DNA of 64,000 bases, from positions 1,255,501-1,319,500 of the forward strand of contig NC_084939.1 in the NCBI RefSeq assembly GCF_958298935.1. Reading direction: 5' to 3'. This DNA is from Phragmites australis. Taxonomy: Eukaryota > Streptophyta > Magnoliopsida > Poales > Poaceae. The notes below the pieces were generated by a model that saw only the letters and a list, made by a program, of their open reading frames with translations, did no database searches and had not been told where the DNA came from. Positions 1-10,640 of this stretch are shown in pieces (within the stretch, counting starts at the first letter, position 1; each line of letters starts with the position of its first letter). A program made the translations under genes and the position numbers.

Positions 1-2
1 CA

Positions 3-123
3 TGCCATCAATCAGTTAAATTCCTCAAGATCCAATGGAGTAATCACTCTGAAGATGAAGCAACGTGGGAACATGAAGATCGGCTTCGTGCCGATTATTC
101 GGAGTTCTTCTCCAACCTGTGAG
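3..123 (+). CDS. Ty3/gypsy polyprotein C-terminus (chromodomain), partial
   Basis: An open frame enters from the left edge and stops at 121-123. It reads through a chromodomain-like tail containing KIQWSNHSEDEATWE followed by an acidic stretch ending in FFSNL. This is the usual end of the pol protein of chromodomain gypsy elements, where the domain follows the integrase and is thought to steer insertion into chromatin. A purine-rich tract (about 283-296) and an LTR-like start follow, which fits the 3' end of such an element. The rest lies outside the window, so intactness cannot be judged. The frame was read by hand from the sequence. Confidence 0.75.
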
Positions 124-298
124 TATTGTATTACGTTTCATTTCTCACAGCATGGTATCTTCTCACAGAGCAGCATGGTATCTTCTCACAGCGCAGCATA
201 GTATCTTCTCACAGCATGGTATCTCCTAGATACGCCATATTCTTCCCCAACTCGTATCGAATCTCGGGACGAGATTCTTTTAAGAGGGGAGGGAGGTT
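124..298 (+). repeat. Gypsy 3' internal tail with short tandem repeat and polypurine tract
   Basis: Between the polyprotein stop and the LTR lies a short array of about four imperfect units built on CAGCATGGTATCTTCTCACA (about 145-228). A purine-rich run, AAGAGGGGAGGGAGG, sits at about 281-296. That run directly before a TG dinucleotide is the expected plus-strand priming site of an LTR retrotransposon. Confidence 0.6.
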
Positions 299-700
299 TG
301 TCATGTCTCAAATTCCATAATCGCATGATTAAACTTAATTGTGCATCATTAGCGTCATGATTAAACTCGAGGCAATTTGTTTTGGTGCACTAGTGCAATT
401 CGTTTAAAGTCAACCGGATGAGAGAAGTGAATTCAGGAGAGAGAAAAATTGAATTTGCAGTTAAAATTGACTTCTTCCTCTAGCAAATAGGGCCCACATG
501 TGGGCCAACCACTCCCCCACCCACTCCCTCAGCTCTCTCCCTCCCCACACCTCACTCCTGAGCTCCCCAACCGGCCAAGGCAAAGAGGAGCTCTCTCTCA
601 CTCCCCTCTCAAGCTCTCTCTCCCTTTCTCCTAAAATCCAGTCTCAAGAGAAGGATTCAAGGTGAGTATGTAGTACCCTCGCGATCCTCTCAAATTTCCC
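299..700 (+). mobile_element. 3' LTR of the gypsy element, truncated
   Basis: The sequence starts with TGTCATGTCTC right after the polypurine tract, as expected for an LTR on the plus strand. It contains CT-rich stretches (about 530-640). It appears to run into copia-type LTR sequence near position 700, so no matching CA end or target duplication could be found. The right boundary is approximate. Confidence 0.5.
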
Positions 701-1790
701 ACATATTACATAGGCTAAGCACTCATCTTTCTCTTCTCTAAAATTCTAGCATAATGCTTTCATATGGATGACATAAGGGATTCAAATGGCTGGTTCATCG
801 TCTTCCATAGTTCTACCCCTCTATTTAGAGGTCTAGAAAACTTGACCCTTAAGCTTTCTAACTTTTTTTCAAAATACTCCTCTCTTGTAGTACGCTTTTA
901 CCTATCACTGAGGGTATTTTAGTCAATTTTCTTCTTCAGTCATCGAACGGCCTCGGCGCCTTCGGACTTGGCTTCGTCTCGATGCAAGCCTTACGATGGT
1001 GTCACATATTCATCCGGCATCAAGCACCCACTTAGCCCCGATAACCTGCCGTCGACCACCAAATTGCATCCGTCACCTGCACACCTTGAAACAAATAAAC
1101 ACATTTTTTTACACTCCAAAACATCTCTAGTTTAGCACAAAATAAAAAACTTTAACTTAGAGCACATCCTGCAGAAAACGTGAATATCGGATGCTCCTGA
1201 ACAACAGACCATCCGGTGAGTGTAACACTATTTGTTCGAGAAATTTTTTACTCTTTGTAAGAAAAGGTCCGGTGAAAGCTTCTGTTGATCTCATGTCTAT
1301 CATCGGATAATCCGACGTGTGCCAATCTACTGAACCACCCTTCTGCAATCTCTCTGTTACAAAAGGTCTAGAGTATTCTTTGGTGTTCGCAAACTTAACA
1401 CCGGACTATCCGGCGTACATAATCAAACTTAACGTAAAAAAATCTACTCTCTGCAGAAAATACTCCGACGCTCTCTAAATTCAGCACCGGATCATCTGGT
1501 ATTTGCTTCCATTCTTGTTTCAACACTAAAAATACTCCGGTGCTCACTTCACTGTAACACTGGACTATCCGATGTGATAAAAATCTACACATCGGATATT
1601 CCGATGAGGTATAATTTTTTTACTTTGAAACAGTCTCCTCCAATTCAAACTTTAATTAGCCATAAATAAGATGACACACAAACAAATTCATATCAACTAA
1701 AATCATTTAAAATCCAATATAATCAATAACTCATCCCGTACAAACCAGAATATATTTCAATTTATTTCCCACACGGACAACGCTAGACAT
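700..1790 (-). mobile_element. Copia-type LTR fragment (same family as 46311-48190)
   Basis: Order and wording match the LTR-like block at 46900-48190. Shared landmarks are a TAAGCACTCATCTT tract near 717, a TTGTAGTACG tract near 885, GGCTTCGTCTCGATGCAAGC near 969, and a series of CCGG-containing motifs (1190-1610). It also matches 41580-42985 in reverse complement. Divergence is high, so this is an old copy. No coding sequence is visible in it. The orientation is inferred from the gag-bearing copy at 46311. Confidence 0.5.
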
Positions 1791-2285
1791 AGCTTGCACG
1801 CACATTATATTTCGTGTATTTTTGTCATTCCAGCTCTGGTCATTTTGTTCGAGCTAGCTGTATCACACACAAAATGTCATAAACAAATCTAGTTAGTGGT
1901 ATCTTAATCCTGAATAATTAAGTGCATCACACGACAGCATTATATTCACTAATTACACCTAAAAATTAAGTCAATTGCGCTTGTGTAGCCGGCTACAACT
2001 GGTGATGGCACATACTGCTAGTAGTACATATCAATTAACTCTTGTCTTTCTGTGATTATTAAATAGAAAATCTCTTCAGAACGAATGCAGGCTCGGCGAT
2101 CTACGTCAGGATCAACCAGTTGCTTTCGTCTTCTTCAACTTTAAACTACTGGAGTAGTGCCAGTAGCCAGTAGTACATATCAATTTACTTGGGATCTATC
2201 TCTGTTCATGCTGTCCGGGTTCACTGGACATGTATGTAAGCCGGCTTGACTTAGGAGGTTCAAGACGTATAAGAAAATAAGTATA
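1791..2285. other. No gene or clear element seen
   Basis: AT-rich sequence without a convincing open frame, splice structure or repeat that I can identify. Confidence 0.4.
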
Positions 2286-2450
2286 CAAAGCAAATTTTAT
2301 AGGATTTTTTTATAAAATATTTTTATAAGATCCTGATTCAACTATATATTCTCTGATCTAACGGCTGAATTAAACAGGAGAGATAGAAGAAACACGTATC
2401 GTCACAGGAAAAAGTTTTGTATAAAATCCGATTCTATAAAATTTGCTTTC
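2286..2450. mobile_element. Small MITE-like inverted repeat
   Basis: The left end carries AAAGCAAATTTTATAGGAT and the right end, read as reverse complement, carries AAAGCAAATTTTATAGAAT. These are terminal inverted repeats about 19 bp long around a roughly 165-bp core with no coding potential, as in a non-autonomous DNA element. No clear target duplication was seen, so the superfamily is left open. Confidence 0.55.
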
Positions 2451-3280
2451 CAAATATCCTGCCATAAATCAAAGTCTGTAAACTGAGGCATCAAAAAAGA
2501 TCAATACGATGTTAATGCATGGAGCACAAGCCGGGGTGCTTCGGAGACATGGGAAACTGAAAGGAAAACGGCACGCTAAGCTTGATTCATTCAGCTGCAG
2601 TGGCACGCTAAAGGAGTGTTTGGTGTTAGAATATATGGATTTGGCTCATTATATTTATATAATTTTAAAGATCTGGCTATGTGAATATATGTGTAACTTT
2701 TAATCCTATCTTACTAGTAGAGATGGAGGAAAATCAATTTAAGATGGATTCTATCATCCATCCACTTAGGATGTATGGATAAGAATATTAGGAGAACACG
2801 TACGCTCGCTTACTTGCCTCGCTGAGCTACGGTGGTGGGTGCGGACGCACGACACTTACGTGAATAGTTTGTCAAAATTGAGTCCAGTTGCTAGCGCATG
2901 TGTGGCATCCTTTCACAGTTTTATTCTTTTGCTCCGTGGACAAACAGATAAATATATGAAAATCATGTCGGTTAAGAATCCGATCGTAGCGTGTCTCAAC
3001 CATACGATTCTACCTCTATATATCTGTCAGTCGTCACCATAAAACATATACATAATTAGGGTTTTGTCAATTTCTCTCTGTTGCGCCGTCGCACATAGTC
3101 TACTCAATCATACTGCGTCAGTGTACACCAACAAACGGGAAAGCATGTCTCCATAGTCCGTCACTCTTAGGATCCTGTACCGAGGGAGGGCAAATAAAAT
3201 TTTTAGAAACGTTCGACATGGTTACTCATGATCTTCTTCATCTCCATCATCATAATCTACTTTGTCTACTACATCTTCAT
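2451..3280. other. No gene recognised upstream of the retroelement
   Basis: Contains only short frames. A TATA-like CTCTATATATCTG lies near 3013 and a CT/CAT-rich tract runs up to the insertion site at 3281. A short hydrophobic frame that would cross the insertion site is described under findings. Confidence 0.35.
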
Positions 3281-3570
3281 TGTTAGGATATTAGCGGAAG
3301 CAACACCAGGATCATCAAGCCAAGCACAAGATCAACACACAAGACACGATATTTTTTAACGAGGTTCGGCCAAGTCGCCTACATCCTCGGGGCATGACTA
3401 CGGGCGCTCCTCCCCAACTGTTTCGTCTTGCCCTGGTTACAACGGTGGTGCCTTTTATTTAAAGGCCTGGAATTAGAGTTCGACTACAACTCTAATCCTA
3501 GTCCCACCCAATTACAACTCAAGTCTATCTGTAACCTACCATGTACACATATTCGACACATATTCCAACA
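3281..3570 (-). repeat. 3' LTR of the gag-only copia element
   Basis: 290 bp, TGTTAGGATA to TATTCCAACA on the plus strand. Near-identical to 6447-6736. It is the 3' LTR in element orientation because the polypurine tract adjoins it. Confidence 0.92.
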
Positions 3571-3581
3571 AACTCCACCTT
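3571..3581 (-). other. Polypurine tract of the copia element
   Basis: Reverse complement reads AAGGTGGAGTT immediately before the LTR start, the typical copia plus-strand primer region. Confidence 0.75.
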
Positions 3582-3659
3582 GACGAATATGCACGCCAAC
3601 TTGAGTCTGCCATGTGTGAACCTCCGTGTACCTAGACTTGAGCTGTCTATCTCTGCTGC

Positions 3660-4895
3660 TCATCCTGAACAGTCCGACGAGGATGCCTCGCCGCTAGGAA
3701 CGTATTCCGCAAAATTTGCAGCTCCCACCTTCATGACTTCACCTTTCAGCTTGTATTGATGACCTCCCATCTTCTCACCTATCATCACAGTCTTGCTATC
3801 CTGCATCACATTTAAGGTCTTCTTATCTGACATCGCCTGATATAGCCAACCTTCTCCATGCAGAAATCCAAGCGATATTAGATTCTTCCTAAGTCCTGGC
3901 ACATGCCGCACACCCTCAAGTAGCACTTCTTGTCCATCATACATCTTTAGTTTGATATTGCCGACTCCCATAACACGGTAACCCGTGTCATCTCCCAAGC
4001 GAGCAAGACCAAAATCACCTTCAGAGTATGAAAAGAACCACTCCTTGTTTGATGTTGCATGATATGAACTCGCCGAATCTAACAGCCATGCTTCACCACA
4101 AGACTTTTCACTTGATAGTACGAGAAGATCACCATCGCTATCCGAGTCATCTTTCTTGGAAACCACAATATTTGCCACGCCCTTCTTCAGTTCTGGATAA
4201 TCTTTCCTTACATGTCCCCAATCCTTGCATTTATAGCACTGTGGCCCCTTCTTCTTCTTTTTCTTGTTAGTCTCCCTGCCTCGATCACCTTTGACGAAAA
4301 AAGCATCTCCAGATGAACTCTCACCAGCATTGTTCTTCCTCCTTTGTTCATGAGCAAACAACGCCGCAAGAATATCATCCACTTTGACTGCCTCTTTACC
4401 ATACGTCAATGTTGTGACCAAGTGCTCATAAGACCTTGGCAAGGAACAAAGAAGAATAATCGCCTTGTCTTCATCATCAATTGTCACCTCCACCTTCATA
4501 AGATCAGCGATAACTTGATTAAAGACGTTTACGTGCTCAGCAAGATCTGACCCCTCCTGCATCTTCAGCCCATACAGTTTTTGCTTCAGATACAACTTCC
4601 GAGTCAATGTCTTGGACATGAATTGATCATCTAATTTATCCCAAATCTTCTTAGGTGATGTTTCATCCATGACATGGTACATGATCTGATCGGAGAGACA
4701 CAACCTTATTGTCGCCGCTGCTTGTGCTTGCATCTCTTCCCACTTGTCATCATCTACCGTGACTGGCTTCTTGTCGCTAAGAGCCTTCAGGATCCCCTGC
4801 TGCGCCAGCAAGTCCTTGACTCTTGTCTGCCAAAGCCCGAAGTTGCCAGTCCCGTCAAATCTCATCACCTCAAATTTGGATGCCATCGACGCCAT
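3660..4895 (-). CDS. Copia Gag with partial protease, 411 aa
   Basis: A single open frame encodes the retroelement nucleocapsid/capsid protein. Residues about 10-190 match the copia gag (UBN2-type) fold, with FDGTGNFGLWQTRV near the start and the SLPRSYEHLVTTL motif at about 151-163. A zinc knuckle follows at 220-233 (CYKCKDWGHVRKDY), but its last zinc ligand is Tyr instead of Cys. A protease start follows at 269-280 with WLLDSASSYHA, so the aspartic site is D-S-A. The frame then ends about 130 residues later without integrase. An autonomous copia polyprotein exceeds 1,200 aa, so this is a short non-autonomous form and not a frameshifted one. The start is the first Met after the leader, MASMASKFEV. 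Confidence 0.9.
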   Translation of the reverse strand: MASMASKFEVMRFDGTGNFGLWQTRVKDLLAQQGILKALSDKKPVTVDDDKWEEMQAQAAATIRLCLSDQIMYHVMDETSPKKIWDKLDDQFMSKTLTRKLYLKQKLYGLKMQEGSDLAEHVNVFNQVIADLMKVEVTIDDEDKAIILLCSLPRSYEHLVTTLTYGKEAVKVDDILAALFAHEQRRKNNAGESSSGDAFFVKGDRGRETNKKKKKKGPQCYKCKDWGHVRKDYPELKKGVANIVVSKKDDSDSDGDLLVLSSEKSCGEAWLLDSASSYHATSNKEWFFSYSEGDFGLARLGDDTGYRVMGVGNIKLKMYDGQEVLLEGVRHVPGLRKNLISLGFLHGEGWLYQAMSDKKTLNVMQDSKTVMIGEKMGGHQYKLKGEVMKVGAANFAEYVPSGEASSSDCSG

Positions 4896-6430
4896 CTGCC
4901 TGTTGCCGCAGACCGCCGAATCCCGCTCACGTGTACCTCACGTGTGCTGAACGCGCCTCCGCACGCTCGTACCTGCGCCCCGCGTGGACGCACTGCTACG
5001 CACACGCTGAACCGCGCGTACGCCTGCCTCGTACACCGCTCGTGCACGATCTGCCGCTCTCAAGCCCCGTCGACAACCACGCCGCTTGCACACGACGAAA
5101 CCGATCCGCTCGAGCGCCGCCCGCCGTTCGCCGTCAACCGCCACAAATAGCGGTTCACGAACAGCCTGATTGCAATTTTTTCGCAATCCCTCTGCGAACT
5201 TCTCTTCGGTTGCCTTTGTTCTTTTCTCTGTTCTGTTGCTGCACTCGCACGCCTTGCATTTATTACCCAGCGCGGTCGGCCCTTGACCAACTCCAAGTCG
5301 GTACAGACTTCATGTCCGACTCGATTCTGTTTCTATGGGTCCAAAGCGCCATCCCGAGCTACCTCCGAGTCCGAACCAGCCACACGCCAGCTCTGCCTGC
5401 ATCGCGTGTCCACGCGCCAGATCCGCACGGTGCTGTCCACGTCGCTTGCACCCGCCGCGCGTCCCTGCTGGACGCAACCGAGCCGCCCGCCTGCTCTGTG
5501 CCCGAGCAATCAAAGCAACTTCCTTTTTTCTGTTTTTTTATTCGGCCACATGCACCTATGGTCACACTTGTAAGTCTCCCGAGCCAACACGTTGAGTCGC
5601 CGTCTGATTCCGCCGACCAAACCGTGCTCCAGCCGAGTCCAAACTGCAAACATGCAGCTGCATTTTTTATTCCATAATCACATGCATGCACATCACGTCA
5701 ACAGCCATGCAACACACATACTTGATTAATCCAAGTAGTACTATGCATGTCAATGCATACGACTGCATGCATCTTTCTTTCTTTATTCAGCCTCATGCAT
5801 GCATGCACCTCCATAGCACGCACAAGCTGCAAGCCGCACGAGCCAATCCAGACCGAGCCACCTTGCATGCTTTGGCCTGCACTCGACTCCACGCGCCGTC
5901 TCCGTCAACACGCGTGCGCTATCTCCTGGCCGTCACATGCCACCACGGAAGTCGCCGCAGCCAACACGCCAACGCCACGCACGAGTCCAAACCGATCACA
6001 TCGCGCCTCCCGAACGCCTTCACAATCTCTGAAGTCCACCGTGCGCTTTCGTCACCGCTGTCGCTGCTCCACCTTGAGCAAACAACAGCCGCTCCAATCT
6101 AGATTGACCACCCATCAATCAGACCGTGAGTCGAAGCCGCCGCCTTGTCCGCAACGTTTTCCAGCCGCACCGTCGAAACTGGCCGTCACGTCTGACCGAC
6201 CCCTATCGAACAGTCGCCACCAGCTCCTATCAACCCGATCTCCACGTCTGGACGGATCCCCGTTGATGTAGCCCATCGGACAGTTCAAGCCGCCACGCTC
6301 GAAGTGTCCGAATCCACCGATCGAATCGTCGATCGCCGCCATGCTCCACCTTGCGCCGTCCTTCCTCGGACCCGTGCAAGCCTTGCGCGGTGTGGAACAT
6401 ATCCTCGTGTCTTCTCTTGATCTTCCAACA
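4896..6430 (-). other. Long GC-rich leader of the gag-only element
   Basis: About 1.5 kb lies between the primer binding site and the gag start, long for a copia leader. It is GC-rich near gag and carries repeated ATGCATGC tracts around 5690-5810. Several frames are open on both strands because of base composition, but none resembles a known protein to me. It may be a packaging/leader region or captured DNA; I cannot tell which. Confidence 0.5.
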
Positions 6431-6446
6431 TGGCTCTGGTACCACT
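6431..6446 (-). other. Primer binding site (initiator Met-tRNA type)
   Basis: Reverse complement reads TGGTACCAGAGCCA two bases after the LTR end. It matches the usual copia site TGGTATCAGAGCC except for one base. Confidence 0.85.
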
Positions 6447-6736
6447 TGTTAGGATATTAGCGGAAGCAACACCAGGATCATCAAGCCAAGCACAAGATCA
6501 ACACACAAGACACGATATTTTTTAACGAGGTTCGGCCAAGTCGCCTACATCCTCGGGGCATGACTACGGGCGCTCCTCCCCAACTGTTTCGTCTTGCCCT
6601 GGTTACAACGGTGGTGCCTTCTATTTAAAGGCCTGGAATTAGAGTTCGACTACAACTCTAATCCTAGTCCCACCCAATTACAACTCAAGTCTATCTGTAA
6701 CCTACCATGTACACATATTCGACACATATTCCAACA
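6447..6736 (-). repeat. 5' LTR of the gag-only copia element
   Basis: 290 bp, one mismatch to 3281-3570 by manual alignment. It lies beside the primer binding site and is followed by the TTCAT target duplication. Confidence 0.92.
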
Positions 6737-6741
6737 TTCAT

Positions 6742-7336
6742 CATCATCTACCGCATCATCTACTGCATCTCCTCTTCATTTCTGCTCCTCCCTCTCTCCC
6801 GTCTTCCAATACTCGCATCACATCACAGAGCTTTTTTTCCCCATGTCCAAGCCAAGCCTTCTCGCCTCCTTCATGGAGCAGCTCGAGATAGCTGTGCCCA
6901 GTTGGCGAATGTTCTGCAAGCTTGTGCTATTTCTAGCTAGCCAGGCTTCCTTCACCAGAAGCAGTAGCTTGTAGCGTACTCGTAGCATATAAGTATAGTA
7001 TCTTCTCTCCCAGCAGAGCTTAGGCGATCGATCACTGCAGTCTTCAGCACGCCGGAGCTAGCGCCGTCTATTTAGCTAGCAGATTACTGAACGCAAGGTT
7101 CGTTCGTACATCTGCTCTGCATGGGGTAGCTTCAGGAGGCGATCGTCGAGTGCTTCTGTCTTTCTGTTGCGTCAACTGACTTCGTAATATTGTGTAACCA
7201 TCACAAGTACGGCTGGGCTACCTTAGGTCGAAGGTGTGTTATGTAGGGGAGGCGCTAATATAATCTCGTGACGTATGAATTCAAACTAAAGGAATTGAAG
7301 CTGCTAAATTTTGACAGGATCCCGCTGGGTTATATA
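6742..7336. other. No recognised gene; sequence right of the copia insertion
   Basis: Short frames only, including a 44-residue one from an ATG at about 6844 to a stop near 6974 that I do not recognise. CT-rich sequence at the left resembles a 5' UTR. Confidence 0.35.
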
Positions 7337-7337
7337 T

Positions 7338-9353
7338 ACTAGGGCCGCCAACGCAGCCGAGCTTGAGGGAGTTTGCTCTGTCAGGCTCGAGCTCTACTAC
7401 TAGGGCTGTCAATGCAGCTGAGCTCGAGCAGGTTTGCTCTATCAGACTCAGCTTAATAAAAGGTCGAACCGAGCTCGAGCAAACCTACGATGACGACCGA
7501 CTTGAAAATAGGCTCGAGCTCGGCTCTAAATAGGCTCGAGCTTGGCTCAAGTTCAGTTCACAGACTTGAAAATGTTGAGAAAAATGAGAACTTTAATGTT
7601 TTCATAGGCTTCTTTTGCTTTTGGACCTGCTGGTCTTTCATCTCTTTTTTGGCTCGGGCCCATTTCTTGACGGGTTCAAGGATGAGGCAGGAGCTAGGGT
7701 TGAGCCGGGGGTTTCATTCGGCTGGAGAATAAGCAGGGAGCTGGCGGCTGGGCGGCGGCGACGCAACCGTCTCCGGATCCTTCGGGCTCGGGAGGCTGGA
7801 GAGCACCGTCTTCGTGCCTACTTCAAGGTCAGCCTCCCCTCGGTGGAATACAGAAGGGAGAAGGGTATTTTCCACTGATTTTTCCTCACTAATCTCTCTG
7901 ATTTGGCTTGATTTCCTGATCTGGAACCGTGAGCTCTTCTCTCTGGAGTCTGTGCTTCAGTGTTTGGGGGGATTGAGCGAAGGAGCATCTGCTCTAGGTG
8001 TTGGTCGGTGCTGCAAAGCCGAGGCTCGCCCGTACTGCGGTGGCTGTGCGGTTGAGGTCTTGTATCTCCGTCATCCTCACTCCGGCGGCAACAGCAGGTG
8101 GTTGGATTTCTGGGACAGCGGCAATTAAGCCGTGCCTTGCCTCTCTGATTGATTTGTTTGAGTGCATAGTACTGTGAGTATACCAAATCTCCTCTTTCTT
8201 TCTCTGTTAAATTGGACAGTTCAGATGTGCATGTTTTATTGCTCGATGATGATAAATATATGTAGAGATAGAGCAAATTTCTGAGTACTATATCTGTGAT
8301 ATGAGATAAATCTAGTTCTGTGATTCAAGGCCTTTACCCGGAGGTTATTTTGAGTGGCTTACACTCTGTTCCTGTACCTCGAGTTATCTGTTGGCTTTGT
8401 ATTCAAGTGCACATCATATCTGTGTGATCCCTGTATGTGTTCTATTATGCTCTCAGTTCTGTTAATTCTCTCTGGCAATTGATACTTGAGAAGCTAGTAG
8501 TTCAGTACTGTCTTTTGAAAGCTGGTTCATGCCTTTCTGTTGTGCGGCAGTAGTCTGCTAGCTTTGAGAAGTACTGAGGACTCCTTTTGATCTGTACAGT
8601 CTTATTCAGTATGATGATCTAGGTATTTAAGAACTAGATTAGTCTCTATCTGCTATTTGGACACTTAGGAATTTTGCTCTATTCATGATGTTTATTATAG
8701 AACAATTCGGGAGTAGAACATTAAAAGTTCTGGGGCCAATTGTTGCTTCATTTCTGAGAGCACTTTTATACATATTTTACATCTGCTATCCAATTTATGT
8801 CTTACTCATTATATGTGTTATTTCAGTTTTGCTGTCATGTTTCACTAAGATCATGTGTACTGATGTTACTATGTCATACTCTTATATACTTATTTATGGA
8901 ATTTTGGACTCCATGCTCTTCTTATCGCATAATATACAACAGAAAATAGACTTGAGCTCGGCTCAAGTTCAGCTCACATAAGCTTGGTAACAGAAAAACC
9001 TCGAGAAACAAGAGTGATGCTAATGTAGAGAGAACAAATATTATGCCAAATAAGTAGGCTTGAGAACCATCCTTCTTTTTGGATCTTGCAATGTCTCTTT
9101 AAACCTTGAGCCTCAGAGATACATAAGAAAAATTAAGACCATATAGACTTAGCAGTGGTAAAATTAAATAAAATTCATAACACTCATTCACTCGAGTCTT
9201 ATCGAGCTATTTAAATTTGAGCTTGTAAGGCTCACAAGCCTTAGCCCATGTTACAATTTGTCTTGTTTGAGATCTAATTCCAGCTCAAATTGAATAAAAG
9301 AACGAATGGAACTCAAATAGCTCAAAAACTTTGAGTTTTTTTTTACGGCCCTA
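7338..9353. mobile_element. hAT-like element rich in GAGCTCGAGC-type subterminal motifs
   Basis: Two staggered left ends, TAGGGCCG (7338) and TAGGGCTG (7401), match a right end that reads TAGGGCCGT in reverse complement (ending 9353). A 5-bp direct repeat, ACTAC, flanks 7401 and 9353. Dense CTCGAGCTCGGCTC-type motifs lie near both ends (7410-7560 and 8948-9340). The interior has no transposase. It contains a GC-rich stretch (7680-8130) that ends in an exon-like TTCAAG before GTCAGCC, so host sequence may have been captured. The superfamily is a guess from the end sequence. Confidence 0.5.
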
Positions 9354-9374
9354 ACTACGACTACGAATAGCAAT

Positions 9375-9492
9375 ATAAGATATGTGTATATACATATATA
9401 CATATATACATATATATACATATATACATATACATATATATACATATACATACATACATATATATACATATACATACATATATATATATAGA
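9375..9492. repeat. TATACATA microsatellite
   Basis: About 115 bp of alternating TATACATA and TATATACATA units. Open frames across it encode only Tyr/Ile/Met repeats and are not genes. Confidence 0.9.
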
Positions 9493-9599
9493 CACACACA
9501 CTAAGTAACTTCTCCGTAGCTTCCTATTATTTAAGCATAAGCTCGCTGGTCTCAAGTCTCAAATACAAGTTACCCTGGGACTGATTTGTTGAAGTAGTG

Positions 9600-10640
9600 C
9601 AACTGTAGTTATAGTTTCAACATCCCATCCAGCCTAACTCAGCCCGCCGCAGCAGGCTGCCAGCCAAGCCCGCCTAAGTGCAATCAAAGCGCGCCAACGT
9701 AATGCACAGCTGTGCCTGCGCACCCACGTGTTCCCGCCCGAGTGCCTACCAGCCCGTGTGCTTCACGTGGCATGCCAGCCACTCTTCACACGCGTCCTAG
9801 CCCTGCGCCCGCCACGTGTCCTTACCCTGCATTCACATGTCCCCACTCCTCGCGCAACTACTGATCACTTATGGCGTGACCAACTACTAAAATAACTACT
9901 TAAAAAAAACCTACTGACATTACTGAATAAACTATTAAAACTACTGATACAATTACTAAACAAATTTTAATATAACTTAGAATTACTGATACTACTGAAC
10001 AAACAACTAAATATAAACTACTAGCACTACTAATATTACTAGCAACTACTAACACTACTGAACAACTACTAACAAAACTACCGATACTACTAAGCAAATT
10101 ATTAATACTACTAGCACTACTAACACATACTACTGAATAATTTTACTATAACTTAGAATTATTAAATATTAAATTACGAACGACTACTGACACTACTTAA
10201 CAATTGTTGATACAACTGCTGAACAAAACTAATACTCTCTTCGATTGCAAATGTATGTCGTTTTAGATTTATTCACAAGTATTAAGAAAGTAGATCAAAT
10301 GATCTTGTTGCTCTTTATTTATTCTGTATTGGAAAAGATAACTTATTTATTTATGAGATTGGTAGCATTTATTAAACAATGGTAAGAAGGGAAAAAAGAG
10401 AAAAAATACATATATGTTCAATAAAGATTTATATTTGAAAAATAGTTGAGGAGACTAAAATAACCTACATTTACAATCAAAGAAAGTAACAATTACTGAA
10501 AGAATCTGAACCATAATAAACTTCACTACCGAACTACTAAAACTATTGACTACTACTGGATACTAATCTACTGAACACTATTAAGCAACTACAAGTCTGC
10601 TACTGAACTACCGAATGCTACTGGACTACTAAACTACTAG
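9600..10640. repeat. ACTACTGA-type low-complexity tract
   Basis: From about 9880 to 10640 the sequence is a degenerate succession of ACTACTGA/ACTACTAA-like units, interrupted by a MITE at 10235-10486. The left part (9640-9850) is C-rich. No gene is visible. Confidence 0.65.
10235..10486. mobile_element. Stowaway-like MITE
   Basis: 252 bp flanked by TA on both sides. The left end reads CTCTCTTCGATTGCAAATG and the right end in reverse complement reads CTTTCTTTGATTGTAAATG, long near-matching terminal inverted repeats. TA target duplication and CTCYCT-type ends are typical of Stowaway (Tc1/mariner) MITEs in grasses. It sits inside the ACTACTGA tract. Confidence 0.75.

Larger units (their letters stand above)
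3281..6736 (-). mobile_element. Young gag-only copia LTR retrotransposon (TR-GAG type)
   Basis: A complete 3,456-bp element on the minus strand. Two 290-bp LTRs (3281-3570 and 6447-6736) both start TG and end CA, and I count a single difference between them (T/C in the CCTTYTATTTAAAGG stretch). A 5-bp target duplication, TTCAT, lies at 3276-3280 and 6737-6741. The primer binding site next to the right LTR and the polypurine tract next to the left LTR fix the orientation. The only substantial element-sense gene is gag plus the start of protease; there is no integrase or reverse transcriptase. It must therefore rely on another copia element for mobilisation. One mismatch in 290 bp implies a recent insertion, roughly 0.1 million years at the commonly used grass LTR rate. 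Confidence 0.92.

Noticed and set aside
4823..5677. 284-codon plus-strand frame in the copia leader
   Set aside because: Antisense to gag at its start and low-complexity thereafter; no recognisable domain.
6842..6974. Small DEVIL/ROTUNDIFOLIA-type peptide
   Set aside because: The 44-residue frame lacks the conserved C-terminal motif of that family.
9251..9555. Tyr/Ile/Met-rich frames
   Set aside because: Pure translation of a TATACATA microsatellite.
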